NCBI GenBank assembly: GCA_019614645.1
Contig: JABWDB010000007.1
Span: 3,224,001-3,288,000 of the forward strand
DNA: 64,000 bases
Direction: 5' to 3'
DNA from: Stratiolaelaps scimitus
Taxonomy: Eukaryota > Arthropoda > Arachnida > Mesostigmata > Laelapidae
The notes under the pieces were generated by a model. That model ran no database searches and was not told the origin of the DNA. It was given only the letters and a program-made list of their open reading frames with translations. Of the stretch, positions 23,408 to 35,639 are shown one piece after another. Numbering within the stretch: position 1 is the first letter of the stretch; every line of letters begins with the position of its first letter. A program made the position numbers and the translations under genes.

Positions 23408-25259
23408 CTCTCATAGTTATAGTCTATTATACAAGCTCATTATACGATTGGCCGTCACTAGGTAACCGACATAGCCAGCGTTAATCTAGAAGCTAGTTCC
23501 ACCTCTTCTGCATGGTCACTTTCTGAATGAATCTCTAGACAAGCAAATAGTAGATTATTCATTACCCAGCTTACCCTTATAGTAGGCCTTATGCGAGCAC
23601 ATCCTTGCCCTAGGTACCACTGACATTATTCTAGTTTAATAACATCTAGACGACGTCGTTTGAAAAGGACAACAACCTACTCATAGATCGAAACCTCATG
23701 ACAAGCCAGGACCGACCCCAACTACCGATGAACGGCCAGCGGTACCGGCCACATCATGAGTGTCCCCAATGGCTAAACGAAATTATACGGCTGGCGTATT
23801 CTTTGAACTACCCTTCCATCAAAAATACGTATGATTTTCCGAACAGTAGCTTAGCCCACTTGCGTCGAGTTAATCTTTCGTATTTCCGTCAACGAGGACA
23901 ACCTCAAATTGCGCTTGAGATATTCACGTTCGCCTCGGTACGTAGCCTCCATTATAGGTTGTCTTTCGCTAATCAGATTTCAGAAGCTGAAATCTTATTC
24001 CCCACGTCTACTCGCCTGCATCGGAGTACCATCTCCGGCGTACGCATGACCCACAGATCGAGTGACGGATCGAGTCACGCGTACGTGGCTATCGCACACA
24101 GATGACTGCATTCGAAGCTCTCGGAGCAAATCGAAGTCTGCCGAAATACGGATAGGTTGGTTGTTCTATGGCCGTCTGTACTCACGGTCTTAATTTGGTT
24201 CCGCTCTCTCTCAATCTAAGACGTGTTAGAAATCGCTTTTATTCCTGCCAGTCTTGCTGCAATCTGCTGTGGGTAGTAGCGCTGGTCGCGCATCGAGGTA
24301 AATAGTATGCAAGCGATCTTTAACTGTCACTCTCGCGAGGTCGCGAGATCGACACTAATCGAACTAGTGCAATTTAAGCTAGCTGGTGTGCATTGGACGT
24401 ATACATTGCAGTGAGCGTCCTTAGAATCTAATTCTATTGTGCGGCCGAGAGGAGAATATCACTAGTTAAAGCTGAAAGAAGACGATATCTTGCGAGCGAA
24501 TGATTTGTAATGTTATAGCTGGAAGAACTACCCCGAGGGAGAGTTCGTTCGTCGACTACTTCATCGCGATTTTAGTTGTTCTACTTATAGAAGCCCTTGC
24601 TATGCTGTCTTTGTTGAGTGCGCTAAAAAACGCGCGAACCTAAGACGCGCTCGTAAGACAATACATTACAAGTCTATAATACAGTGAGTGTGTATGTTAT
24701 ACCTAGAGAGATGCCCTTAGTTCATACGAACACACCCTAAATCCTTCGGTCCCGTATCTGCCTTCCTGTGACCTTGTGGTTTAGCATCATCTGCTCTAGA
24801 AAGAGAGAGAGAGAGAGAGCCTAACACACTTCTGTATATACATATGATAATTCTATTCTGCCTCCCTGGGCACAAAATATAGAAGTATTTGTATCGTATT
24901 GTAGACAGTGGTAGAGAGAGGAACAGGTAGAGTAAACTAAAGAACTAGCAAAAAATAATGAAAGAACAGAGAGAGAGAAAGAGAGAGATGCAGGGGAGTT
25001 GTGTTTATTGTTCGCCTTTCCACGAAGGATCTCCAAGTGAGACTGAACGCACGTCAATTTCGTGTGGTTAGGCTTCCTCTCGATGTATCATTTGTTGAGT
25101 TTTCAGCCCGTAGACCTCGCTGCCGCCGCTGCTGTACTGAGTATGTGTATACCGCATCGGCCGGGAGGTGAAGTATTTGTGTTGGCTTGCGCCGTCCGGT
25201 GTACACGGTTGCCCGAAGGGAGGGCGCTTGCCCTTATGTTGTGTTAGTTCCTTGGTGCG
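23408..25259. other. no supported gene
   Basis: A 135-codon frame at 23698-24105 begins with ATG but has no splice or poly(A) support. On the minus strand a frame near 24221-24323 ends beside an AATAAA and reads RYYPQQIAARLAGI, without a good acceptor. (GA)n runs lie at 24801 and around 24970. Confidence 0.35.
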
Positions 25260-25860
25260 ATGACATCTCTTCCTCCTTCTTTGCTACTGCCTCTCTCTGT
25301 TTCCCTTGCTTGCGTGCGGTTTATTCGGGAAAAGAGGTCTGTCCTGCAACAGCAGGACAGCATAGGACACGACCCAACGCGCAGTGCTTTCGTACGACAC
25401 GGCGTTGGTGGTCCTGTGTGTCTCTGTAGACGTCGTCGTTGTAGACATACATCTTGGGGGCCCTTTGCCGCTGTTGACAACGGACGAAGTACGGGCGCAC
25501 ACAAACCGGGCCTCATTCAGCTCGGTCCCTTCGGAGTTCGGTTTTGCTCAGTCTGCCCAACTGTTCAGCGCCAAGCGACATTGAAGAGCAGGACGACGTC
25601 GAGGACCAGAAAGAATACGCGGTGCTCACGCGTAGCGAAGTGGCATCAGCCAACGGCGATATCTGCCCGATTCGACTTCGGCTCCAACTCCTCTTTTTGC
25701 TTCCGTCGAGAGGACGTCAAAGGCACCGGGTATTTGCGGGACCTGACCAAGTGCAATGCATGCACCAGTTTCTACTCTGACGGCGTCATTCGTGGTACAA
25801 AGGGGCTGACAAGCAAGGACGTGTCGTCATTGCTCTCCTTTCTCACTCTATCTATCCATC

Positions 25861-25899
<39 letters not shown>

Positions 25900-25949
25900 C
25901 CGTCGGGAAAAAACTAAGTCAGCAAGGGAGAAATAACGGGGAAATATGA
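25260..25949 (+). CDS. 229-codon open frame in a GC-rich, multi-frame-open patch; doubtful
   Basis: Three frames are open across 25250-25780. The + frame contains a plausible segment (REDVKGTGYLRDLTKCNACT) but ends in a serine-leucine run encoded by the (TC)n tract at 25865-25896. A second + frame at 25544-25780 contains an acidic segment (SDIEEQDDVEDQKEYAVLTR). A frameshifted pseudogene or a long 5' exon are both possible. I cannot choose. Confidence 0.18.
25865..25896. repeat. (TC)n microsatellite
   Basis: Pure dinucleotide run. Confidence 0.9.
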
Positions 25950-28900
25950 GCGGGAAAATCGCAAAGTATACGCGATAGTGCTCTTTCAACAGCTTTGCCT
26001 CGATAAATGACAACACATGGCGGGACCGGCTCCGAGCCGAACGAATTCAAATGCCACTGGCTTGGTCGGTCCTTGTTGTATCTTGCCTTCGGCTATCTTT
26101 CATCTTCTAGAGAATCTTTGAGAGGTTAGTTGTACGAAAATAAAGGGGGACGAACAACGAGAGAGAGAAAGAGAGAGATCCAGATAGATTCGCATGATAC
26201 GGCTTGGAGCGTTCTCCAGTCGTTGAACGAAATGAAATGAAAGGCGATGACAGAGGTACAGACATAGATTTACAATGATTTATACTTTTATACTTGCTCC
26301 TTCCTTGTCTCGTCATCCTCTTTTGAGATGGTCTCCATTACGTTGTCTACCAGCTATCATGCGATTTGCGCTCTTGTCACACGGATGTACGTCTTTGGCG
26401 AGCGATATGACCACCGATTTGTTCGCTGTGGCCTGAATTCCGTTTTTTCTAGATCAATCTCTGCTTAGGTGCAAAGTGGAAATTTCCCGATTGACACGGA
26501 TCAATTTGTTCGACATTGGTGGATATGCTCGTAGAATAAGTCGTAACTGTATAACTAGTTCGTTTTATCTGCGACCTTCAGATGTGTAGCGCCTTTCTTA
26601 TGCGGTCTGCAATCTCGGCAGTTGAGCATTCGTTAGTAGAACAAGAGATTCGTTTGCACAATATGATTTGAAAATGTTATACAGCCCGTGTGGCGCTGCA
26701 GTGCCGTCGTGGCCACCAAGTTCAGCGAACAGCGATTCTCGTACTGCTGTACATTACACTGCTACTAGAGAGAGAAGAGAAATTGCTCCTCTCAAAATAA
26801 CAAGGACAGAGAAAATATTTTGATGGTATTTTTATTATTGACAATATATATATATAGAGGATTTCCCCGTTAATTTCACTTTCAGTGGGTACAGGTGTCG
26901 CTCACTTCTATAATTGAATAACAACAAACTATAATAATCGACGATTATAGCACGTAAGTGTCATAATATAAACATCAACCTTCTACACTTATGACAGGTC
27001 ACCACTCGAGCCGCATAGGAGCCGTAGGAGCATCTGGTCCAGAATGCCCATTCACTTTCAGAAATAAATTGTTCCAAAAACAATTCTAACTACATATACT
27101 CGTCCACCTAGGAAGCGTCTCCCGTCGAACGATACAGGCTGGCCATCGAAATTGGACTTTTACAATTATGATTGATACAGTTCCTCGTTTCATCACCATG
27201 TGGCACAAACGAACGGTCATTTATAATAAATACATCCTCTCGTTGCTGCTGTGTCGATTTAGCCCCATTCTATTACGGGTTTTTGTTTGAACCTGAACAT
27301 CATTGTAGTGAACGAAAGTTGAATTCCATTCGACAACGCAAGCGTGCGCAAACAATGACGGGTGCAGCCAAACTAAAGCTTTAGCGGGCACTTCAATGTA
27401 ATTTACTGCGACGTTCGGCGTCCCCAAAAATAGGAGAGTCCTTTCAGGAGGTTGGACGCCGGCCAAAATTTCGAGACATCGCAGATAGCCTTTGTGATGC
27501 TTATTGGTACGATTCCCTGGAAAACAGCTGTATTTCCGGATATTCTACGAAAGATAGAGATCCATCTATATGGGCGTCATAGAAAGGCGTCACGGCATAG
27601 TGAGCAGAAATAGAGACATGCTGTTGTTGTTGTTACCCAACTACACGTATCGATCCTGTCGAAAGGAGGTTGCTCACGTTTGCTGCTGCGTTGTATTCAA
27701 GAGTACAACACGCCTATGTATTATAGGCTTGTCGAAACTTTTGTTTGGCTGCACTAATGTTAATCCTCGATTCCATGGTACAAGAGAGATTTCGTAATAC
27801 ACATTATCATACACTGAAAGAGATGTATTCCTGGAACAGGCATCATTTAGGTGTTGACATCGTTACTCATATTCTTCATGCGTGGTGATGTACAATGCCT
27901 GTGATCGGAAGTCCAATAGCATCCTTTGTGACGATACCACCACTGAGTTGCGTTCAACAGGCTTGAGCCTGAAGCAGGTCTGTGGTCCGACCAATCCTGA
28001 ATGTGAGCCTTGGATGATGCTAATGTTTGTACGAGACAGAATGCCTCAGTTAAAGAGGCTCACAGAAACCTGCTCTGGGCTACAAACCTAGCTCAAAGCA
28101 ATGTACAAATTCCCGATACAATGTCACGTGACATCTACTACTGCGTCAGCATGTGTGTCCCTGCTTTTGATGGGCCGAAGTGTAGCGTTCTAGACAAGTT
28201 GTGTATTTTATCACATCCGAAAGATATGAAGCTAAACCCTTGCGAAATGTGGCACACCACCGCCTAATCAGATCAGAGTTTGATTTGACTGGCGTGAGGC
28301 TGACCACTTTTGGCTAGTGGTGATTTATCGCCTCTGCTCAAACATCCATGCTAGCAACCATGGTATCTCACCTCTGGCGGATAGCTTACTCGCTTCGCTA
28401 GAAAGCAGAGCCATTGTATCACAACGTGTACCGCTTTACTCACTACAATTGCGTGGCCTCTCGCTAGTACCACACGTTTGCTGTCAGTTCGAACGAGTTA
28501 CACTTGAGAGAACGATTTGAACTCTAACGATTGTCGATATGACAGATCGTATCCGATTTGCACCGAGTAGACAGTCCTCAATACCACAATTGATAACACT
28601 GATGCATTATTGAAATGCGCTATCTCAGGCTATTTCATCGTTCGTATTCGATATGCTGGAAGATGTTCAGGGTTCAGAGACGAATCGGTGATTGGAATAT
28701 CAATACTTAAACAGCCAATTGAATATATCCATGCGACAGCCCCCTGGGGGCTGCCTTTTTTGGCTTGGACGTTGTATTCCTTTCTTTATGGTATGTATTT
28801 GTTGTCTCTTTGGGATTTTGAAATCCCAGTTGGGAATACATGCCAATTTGGTCCCGCTTTTGTCTATGAGCCGATTTAAGTCACCAGATTCAAACGATAA

Positions 28901-30302
28901 TGTATTTATTTCGGAGCCTCGGTTCGTACCACAAATCGATAGCCCAACACCCGCCTGTGCACAAAGGCCATGCAGGCGAATCCAGCGAGAACTAGAAGAT
29001 ATCACATGAGTATTCTGGTCCATGCTTCGTTTGTCCACAGCCAATATTGCACGATTTGATTGAGATTAATTTGACACAATCCAATAACACTTTTCACTTC
29101 AAAGACATTTGTCACCTCACGAGACTCAAACCTGCAACCTCCAGCTTTTCACAGCCCAACTTAAACTTGTGACGATTTGCTTTATCTAGAAACACCTGTC
29201 AGCGTAGAGCCTTCGAATTTGTTTCAATTTGAAAGGTAGCAATAGATAATGTGCATAGTCCCTGCAGAGAGCCCCCGGCCGCGGATCTCTGCAGCGACTA
29301 TGTGGATCTCAATCAGTATGGAAACCAGCGATACAGAGGTGCAGCTTGTGTGTGTGCGTTCGTAAATTCCCACGCAGCAAGATTCCTCGATATCAAAGAG
29401 CCCGTAGCTCTGATAGCAAACCTATACGGCGATAATGAGCTACGCCCGGAAGCGCAGTGCATGACGCACGCTAAATATATAGGGCTATATTAAAAACGAC
29501 TCGATTACTTGAGGTTAGATCATTTCAATATGACCAACAGTGCAGCCGACACTGTTCGGGCCACGTATAAAGATGGTGGTGTCCGTTCGTGCGTGACGCG
29601 TTTTATCCCCTCTTCGAAAATAATAAATAGATAAATAACAGTGCAGCCGAAAGCGTCATGTGTCTAAAAACGACGCGGGACACGGACCAGATCTTGGAGA
29701 TCTGAGGTCAGAGGCAGGGGCAAACGTTCAGTTAGACATCTCTTGTATCAGCGGATACGACAAGGCGAATTTATTTATGTATTTATTTATGCGATGTCCT
29801 GTAGCAATGGGCTTCTATTACGCCGCGCTAGCCATTATTCATTATTCGCGCCTACTGCGCCGTCATGGATACGCCGCGTAGCAACGAGTGTATAACGAGC
29901 GAACAATCGATATCCTGACGCAGATAATCGGCCCTGCCAGAACGAACATCGTGCATGAATGGCATAGCCGGTCATTGTATGATACGTGAAGCTCGTACTG
30001 TGAGGGCGAGTAGCCGGGCGCATATCGGCTCGAGGTCAGATAAGGTGCACATGTCGTTCCCATGAGGTCGATACGATGAGAGGCGTCGATGGGGGGGTCT
30101 CCACGCAGACGAGACCCTACAGCGTACAGACAGCACTGCAGATATACCCTTATCGTTGCAGCAGTATGGTCGACAAGGCCGACAATGCCACAATAATCCA
30201 TTATGCAACTTATACAAAACAAAATGCACCAATTTCAATTGTTTGCCGCCTGAATCGTCGAGATGGGTGAACATTCATTTTCAAACAAGTCTGCCTGCTA
30301 AT
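25950..30302. other. long stretch without a supported gene
   Basis: It holds (GA)n near 26160, two stem-loops at 28738-28825, a possible SINE B-box remnant near 29105-29150 (minus strand GGTTTGAGTCTC) and a repeated AACAGTGCAGCCGA at 29536 and 29638. Overlapping frames at 27882-28267 are cysteine-containing but shift frame. Frames at 28610-29044 are open on both strands. Confidence 0.38.
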
Positions 30303-30396
30303 GTTTTCAGGCTGACTCTCAGCAAACATTTAACGTCCACAGCATTGTTTTTGCATGACTTCGTGAGACGGACCCCTGAACACAAACGCGCCTCGC
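30303..30396 (-). repeat. SINE family A, partial copy
   Basis: GGCTGACTCTCAGCAAACAT, then TTAACGTCCACAGCAT, then CTTCGTGAGACGGACCCCTG match the copy at 21912 in order and orientation. The tRNA-like part is missing. Confidence 0.6.
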
Positions 30397-30782
30397 ATTA
30401 AAGAAGTCCTTCACACGAATATGACAACAGATGGAAAGAACGATATAGCCAATCGATTGATGGCCTATTACTTACATTTTCTGCATTGAACACCGATGAA
30501 GACGATTATCACCTATTATTTTGACTTTTGTTATTATTATTATTATGATTGCTATTCTTCTTCTCTTTTTCTTTTCTTTATACAATATTATGATTACTCG
30601 TAGCCACCTAGTTAGGATACCGGTAGGCAACAGTCTTGAGCGGCTTCAGTCCATCAACAACCTCCATACACATCAACGACCCTTCTAGCGTTCTCTTCCG
30701 ACCCGTCGTTTGCTGCATTTCTTATTGCTCTTTCTTTAGTTCGCGTCTTTTCCATCGCGTAAAATATTGATGGAGGTTTTCC

Positions 30783-30845
30783 AGCAGCAGCAGCAGCATC
30801 ATCATCAGCAGCAGCAGTAGCATCAACAACAACAACAACAGCAGA
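30783..30845. repeat. CAG/AAC-type trinucleotide repeats
   Basis: Imperfect CAG, CAT and CAA units at the edge of a GC-rich segment. Confidence 0.75.
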
Positions 30846-31640
30846 GGCAACGTTAGCTGCTGAGTCCGCTTCGGCCGACCCCGCTCAGGCCGCCACCGCT
30901 ACCGTTGGAGCATCCGTCCTCGTTCGGCCACGTTCGCAACGAGAGCAACGATGATGCACATCAATATATTTCCTCTTCTTCGCGAACGCTCGCGCCTTTC
31001 TTCGTTCACATGAAATTTCCTTCTCTTCCTTGAGGAGGGAGGGCTGGCCGAGCCGAGGGCAGGAAGCGCTCCTATTTCTAGACCCTTGCTCCAACCGCCG
31101 TTGCCGCCGCCGCAGCAGCAGCAGGCGGGCAGACGCCGCGATGATGCTGCTGGTACCGCCGTAGCTCTTCTTCTCGCTCTGTCTTTCTCTCTCTCGCTCT
31201 GCTTTTTTTGCCCGCTTTTTGCTGCGCGCCTCGAGACACGACGGTAGAGAGGGCCGCGCCGAGTGGGGCCAGGCTCGATTTTTCACACTTGCGCCAATTT
31301 TCGGCGAGAGACCATATTTCCACAAAATTGCTTCGTTTTCCTCTCCTTCGTTTTACCTCCTCAGCGTCTTTCTCCTCAACACGTTTGCTCCCGGCCGCCG
31401 CCGGCCCCGGTCATTTTCGAATGGCAGGAACGGAGCTGCCCCATTCTCTGTTCTGATCTTCCACGGTTTAGCGCCGGTTTGCGTGACCCCCGGCCGCTTG
31501 ACGGGTCCCCGCACGGGGGAGTGCCGCTCGCATCATCGACCTTGTCGTCGTTGTCGTTGTCGTTGTCGTACAGATGCGAGACCGCAGAGAAGAGGAGGTG
31601 GGTTCAACGAGGTAGATGAAAAGCGGAGCGTTTTAGTGAA
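30846..31640. promoter_or_regulatory. GC- and CpG-rich segment, possible promoter or 5' exon
   Basis: CpG-dense sequence open in frames on both strands (minus 30885-31325, plus 31219-31701), with arginine- and alanine-rich translations typical of composition rather than coding. It lies about 700 bases before the first candidate exon of the + chain at 32340. No TATA box or initiator stands out. Confidence 0.25.
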
Positions 31641-32260
31641 GACGGTTGATAGGCAGGTGACTTCCGAAGGGGATACAAAAAAAAATAGTCAGCCTGGCTA
31701 ATAGATATATAATATATCAGCTGATGCGTGTAACAAATTGCTTATTTATTCGAAAATCCAATGCTACTAGCTGTCAATAGGTCGCTGGCCGAAGGGTGGT
31801 GTTACTGACGAGGCGGTGAGAGATGGCATCTAGAATAGGCCACCGAGCACCGTGGTACCATCGATGAGATGAGCGAGTATAGGTTTACACATGTATGGAC
31901 AGGAGTGTGTACACGTTGTGCTTCGAATTGAAGCAACAAAACATCGTCGATAGCCTTAAGAGGCGAAACAAGTTGGCAGCCGTCAGAACTTGACACTGCG
32001 CACCCTGCTCGTCGGAGTTTTCCACTCATGGGTGCCCTGACCACAGTTAATGTGGGAAGAGATACTTCTCAGACCCCCACACGGGGCAGGAATTAGCCTC
32101 TTCGCCATATGAATGTGATTAACTACCTGCATTATTATAACAGCCGTACGTTTGCGCGACCAATAATACAATCGAAATGTCTGTGAACCAGATGCTTGCA
32201 AGAGCTTCATGAAAGCAACGTGAAACATGTGTGTGTGTGTGTGTGTTGTTTGGGTTGTTT

Positions 32261-32291
32261 CATGATTATAATCATGGCTCATGATTATAAT
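32261..32291. repeat. 16-bp perfect palindrome with an adjacent partial copy
   Basis: CATGATTATAATCATG equals its own reverse complement, and TCATGATTATAAT follows three bases later. Confidence 0.8.
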
Positions 32292-32339
32292 AACTTATTC
32301 GAAACCTGCTTCTAATCAAAATTCAATCTACAAACACAG

Positions 32340-32410
32340 CGGCCGGTTAAATTCAATAACGTTGTTGGGCGGCGTATTGGTAATGGCTCCGTTCTTTGGT
32401 CATAATGTGT
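32340..32410 (+). CDS. exon candidate with a hydrophobic segment
   Basis: It lies between an AG acceptor (...tctacaaacacag, poor in pyrimidines) and a strong GTAAGT donor at 32411. The 23 complete codons read SITLLGGVLVMAPFFGHNV, which could be a membrane-spanning helix. The last base joins in phase with the exon at 33492 to give a tryptophan. A minus-strand exon candidate lies in the following intron, so at least one of the two may be false. Confidence 0.28.
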
Positions 32411-32681
32411 GTAAGTCAGTGGCTATTCACAGGCTGTTTGTACGTACTCGCCACACGCAACGCCGTCTAGCGGGTCGGCAAAGAAGCAGAGAGACAGCGG
32501 ACGAATGGCTTGGTAATTTAGAGTACTACATATGATACAATACGAATTAAATCCATGTTAGACAACAAAGATGCCGCCCGCCGTTCTCACTATGCGAACG
32601 ACGTACAAACCCAGCTAAACGATGGGACGGGACTTGCAGAAGAAGTTGCACGAAAAGTGGAAGGTCAGGGAATCATGTCAG

Positions 32682-32703
32682 TCTCTCTCTCTCTCTCTCT
32701 CTC
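32682..32703. repeat. (TC)n microsatellite
   Basis: Pure dinucleotide run. Confidence 0.85.
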
Positions 32704-32715
32704 GGAACGGTTTAC

Positions 32716-32899
32716 CCGAATGGGAATCCACCATTCCTATGGTGTTTTTTCTCGAGTCGGCGAACAGCTGTGCAGCCTTTGTGCGATCCATTGTTCTCGC
32801 GAGCATTGGGCATCTGTCTGCCAGGTGGTCGTTGAATCTGGAATATGGCTCCCGTGGATCGTCTGTCGGAGGATGCGGCCGTGGCGTGGGCACAACTTG
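32716..32899 (-). CDS. minus-strand exon candidate
   Basis: A pyrimidine-rich acceptor (...gttgcgtttgttctaag) and a GTAAAC donor bound 61 codons plus one base. The frame reads PTPRPHPPTDDPREPYSRFN and LADRCPMLARTMDRTKAAQL. It starts in phase 0. No partner exon was identified, and both + frames are also open here, so stop scarcity alone is not evidence. It competes with the + chain at 32340-33541, although nested genes are possible. Confidence 0.28.
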
Positions 32900-33491
32900 C
32901 TTAGAACAAACGCAACATCATATTATGTCTGCAAAGAAAACACGATATCACAACAACCTGTATTTCTTCAATGAATGCTTTTCCAGTCATGAAGTGATAA
33001 GTACGAGCTGATGAATAATTACTGATATGATGGCAGCCACGTAAAAAGTCCGCACTGCGTATCGGGCTTATTTGATAATGTCCTCCCATTTGCACGAAGC
33101 TAGTAAATGTCTGTGTTTGGCGCGCACAGGCTGTTCAGCTATGATAACTATATTGGTGCATTAATTCACACGCGAATGCTAGTTGTATATGAAACGATAC
33201 CAGAAATTCTACCAAGTATTAATCTTCGAGTTGCGTTCCATCGGCCGACTACCTGATTTGTTGGTCAGTCAAATGGTGCTCAGTACTTCGAGTGGCTTCG
33301 ACCATACACAACCAGAAAAGGCCAAGGGTCCACCCATCGATTAGTTACCTCGTTGTCCTGACTTACGCGTAGCTGAATAGGCTTTCTCCGGCGATTCGCG
33401 CCTACAAAAATGTTCCAAGCTGAAACCGACGTGGATGGCTGTCCAAATGTTGTTACAACGAACTCTAATTTTTCCTTCCGCTGTGTAACAG

Positions 33492-33541
33492 GGCGTGATT
33501 TATGCCTGATGACGCGATGGGTAGGCTTCGCTCCATTCTAC
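33492..33541 (+). CDS. short exon candidate after a strong acceptor
   Basis: The acceptor tract (...tttttccttccgctgtgtaacag) is among the best in the window. With two leading bases the frame reads RDLCLMTRWVGFAPFY and ends in phase 0 at GTAAGG. A second donor lies six bases on. It joins in phase to 32340-32410. Confidence 0.33.
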
Positions 33542-34008
33542 GTAAGGTGATGCCTGGCCGGACCTAAGCTGTACTGTACACAGTATTGTACAAGTAGAAA
33601 AGCTTCCTTGACGAGGAGGAATCATCGATGTTGGACATGATCATGCGAATCCTTCACGGTTTCGCCGTTGCCAATGGGCAACATAACGCAAAAATAGTCA
33701 GAGGAGGGAGGATCCACAATAAATGCCACGGCCGCAGAGGCCACTGCAAAAGCTGTTGAAGGTAGCTGTTGAGTCAATGGGCCTTTTTTGTTGGGAGGAA
33801 GAACAACAGAGCTGAAGAGAGGCGAATAGGCCGGAGCGAACAAATCCACGATCCGTTTTATCCACTCACCCTCACGGCTGAGGCTCTCAGCCGTAGTCCG
33901 CTGTTTATACAAGATGCCCCACGGTGTTTACAATGCAGCACTACATCGCGGACTTGAACAGAGGTCGTGTTTACAGGAAATATTATCAGTAAGGTTAAGC
34001 TGTGTCGA

Positions 34009-34010
<2 letters not shown>

Positions 34011-34041
<31 letters not shown>
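34011..34041. repeat. (TA)n microsatellite
   Basis: Pure dinucleotide run. Confidence 0.9.
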
Positions 34042-34043
<2 letters not shown>

Positions 34044-35456
34044 GTGACCAGTATTAACTGCTATACACACGTGGGAAGATTAACGTGATATAAAAATGTC
34101 AAATGCACCGTTTGTCTACGTAGTCTCACCCGCGTATGCGTGCCACTCAATTGATTCTATGTACTACGATAATACAGGTGTTAATATCATCATATTCGTA
34201 CACCTATGTATTGTGTAATATACTGACCACATATTACTAAGGTCTTAGCTAATGTTCGATATCTAGTTAATGTTCGAGGGCGAAGTGTTACTCACTCGAA
34301 AATGCATCGTTTTCTATAGTACTTATTTATGCTTTGGGTAGAGTGAGATCGGTACAGAGGAAACATTACCGACCGCAGGTGTTCAATCGAGAAAACCTCA
34401 GCAGAATCAGTAGCAAGACCGAGAGAGATTCAGACCCAGTAGAAAAAAAATCACAGAGCGCTCTTTTGGACGCTCGATGCACGAAAAACCGGTGGATCAA
34501 TAATCTCGATATACTTTCACTGTCTGCTTGCGTAGGTAGGCGGTCCCGAGTGCGATATTTTTTTGCTTGTTCTTTTCTTAGAAGTATCTTTCAATCGTTT
34601 CTGTCGGGGACATATCCTTTCTGTGGGAGATTCGTGCCTGCTCGGTTCAGTTCGGCATACCTACTTACGCATCTAGAGCTAAATGCTATAAAAATCTTAG
34701 CTCAAAGGCAACTCGGTGCGGCTGATAGCAGCGCACCCGAGCAATCGACAGATAGGTTGCAAAATCGATTTCGACATATCTCCATATCCCTGCGCGTATC
34801 CGCTATTCCCACTCCATAGCTCGGTAGCTATCTTGCCTGCGTACGCGTCACGGCAGACGATTCCAAGTAGACCTGTAAGCAACTCCAAGTCGAAAGATTC
34901 AGAGAGCAGGTCTCTCTCTCCTCTCTCTATCGAATATATGCTTATGGAGGGATTGGTCTGTATATTGTTTCCGGTTACAATGGCTGGCTGGCGGGCGGGC
35001 TGCGAGGCTGAGATCCACACGGCTGGCACGGGTAGACTGACTTACTGTAGCTCAATTCAGACGTTGTTTTTTAGACGTCCTTTATAGAGCAGCAAGTAGC
35101 CTGTGGCTAGAAGATAGCACTTCGTTTTGGTCCCTTCGTAATATTTGTCTCATTCTTGTTTATAGTTTCGGAAGACCCATAGACGACCTGCAACCACAAG
35201 AGGTATTGTGGTGATGCATTTTTAGGCACGAACAATAATCAAATGTTTATGACAACGATTGTTGTACGTGTACACGGATCCTTCAAGACTGAATGTGCGG
35301 GTACAGCTGATCCTCAGCAAGGTTTATATCGAGGGAGGTTGCGTCCCTGGGCCTAAAATGACCGAACGAAGAAGATATCACTTCAGTGCCATTTTCACCC
35401 TAGTCGTTTCGGAGAGTACACAAAGCATTGTACAAGCGTAGCTACCCAGTATACAG

Positions 35457-35639
35457 ACACAGCAAGGCAGTACATCGAACTTCAATGCTCCCAATCCGAT
35501 ATTCGCAAAGATCGAGGTGCGCAAGGTTTCCGTTATCGGTAGCGGAACAGGATTTCGACTTCATTCCGCCGACCCTATTGTCGTTCAACACAGCTGTGCC
35601 ACGCAGCTACAAGGAGGCCCGGTTGCCGCCCCACTGCCG
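35457..35639 (+). CDS. exon candidate, 61 codons
   Basis: It starts in phase 0 after ...cccagtatacag and ends in phase 0 at GTAAAA. It reads NFNAPNPIFAKIEVRKVSVI and GFRLHSADPIVVQHSCATQL. The frame opens after a TAG close upstream, and a stop follows two codons past the donor, so it could also be a terminal exon. It fits in phase between 33492-33541 and 37820-37850. No family is recognised. Confidence 0.33.

Noticed and set aside
28610..29044. Overlapping 89-, 105- and 114-codon frames on both strands
   Set aside because: Frames of this size are expected by chance several times in 64 kb, and no splice or poly(A) signal fits.
34334..34819. 161-codon open frame
   Set aside because: Composition is not protein-like, and about this many frames of this length are expected by chance.
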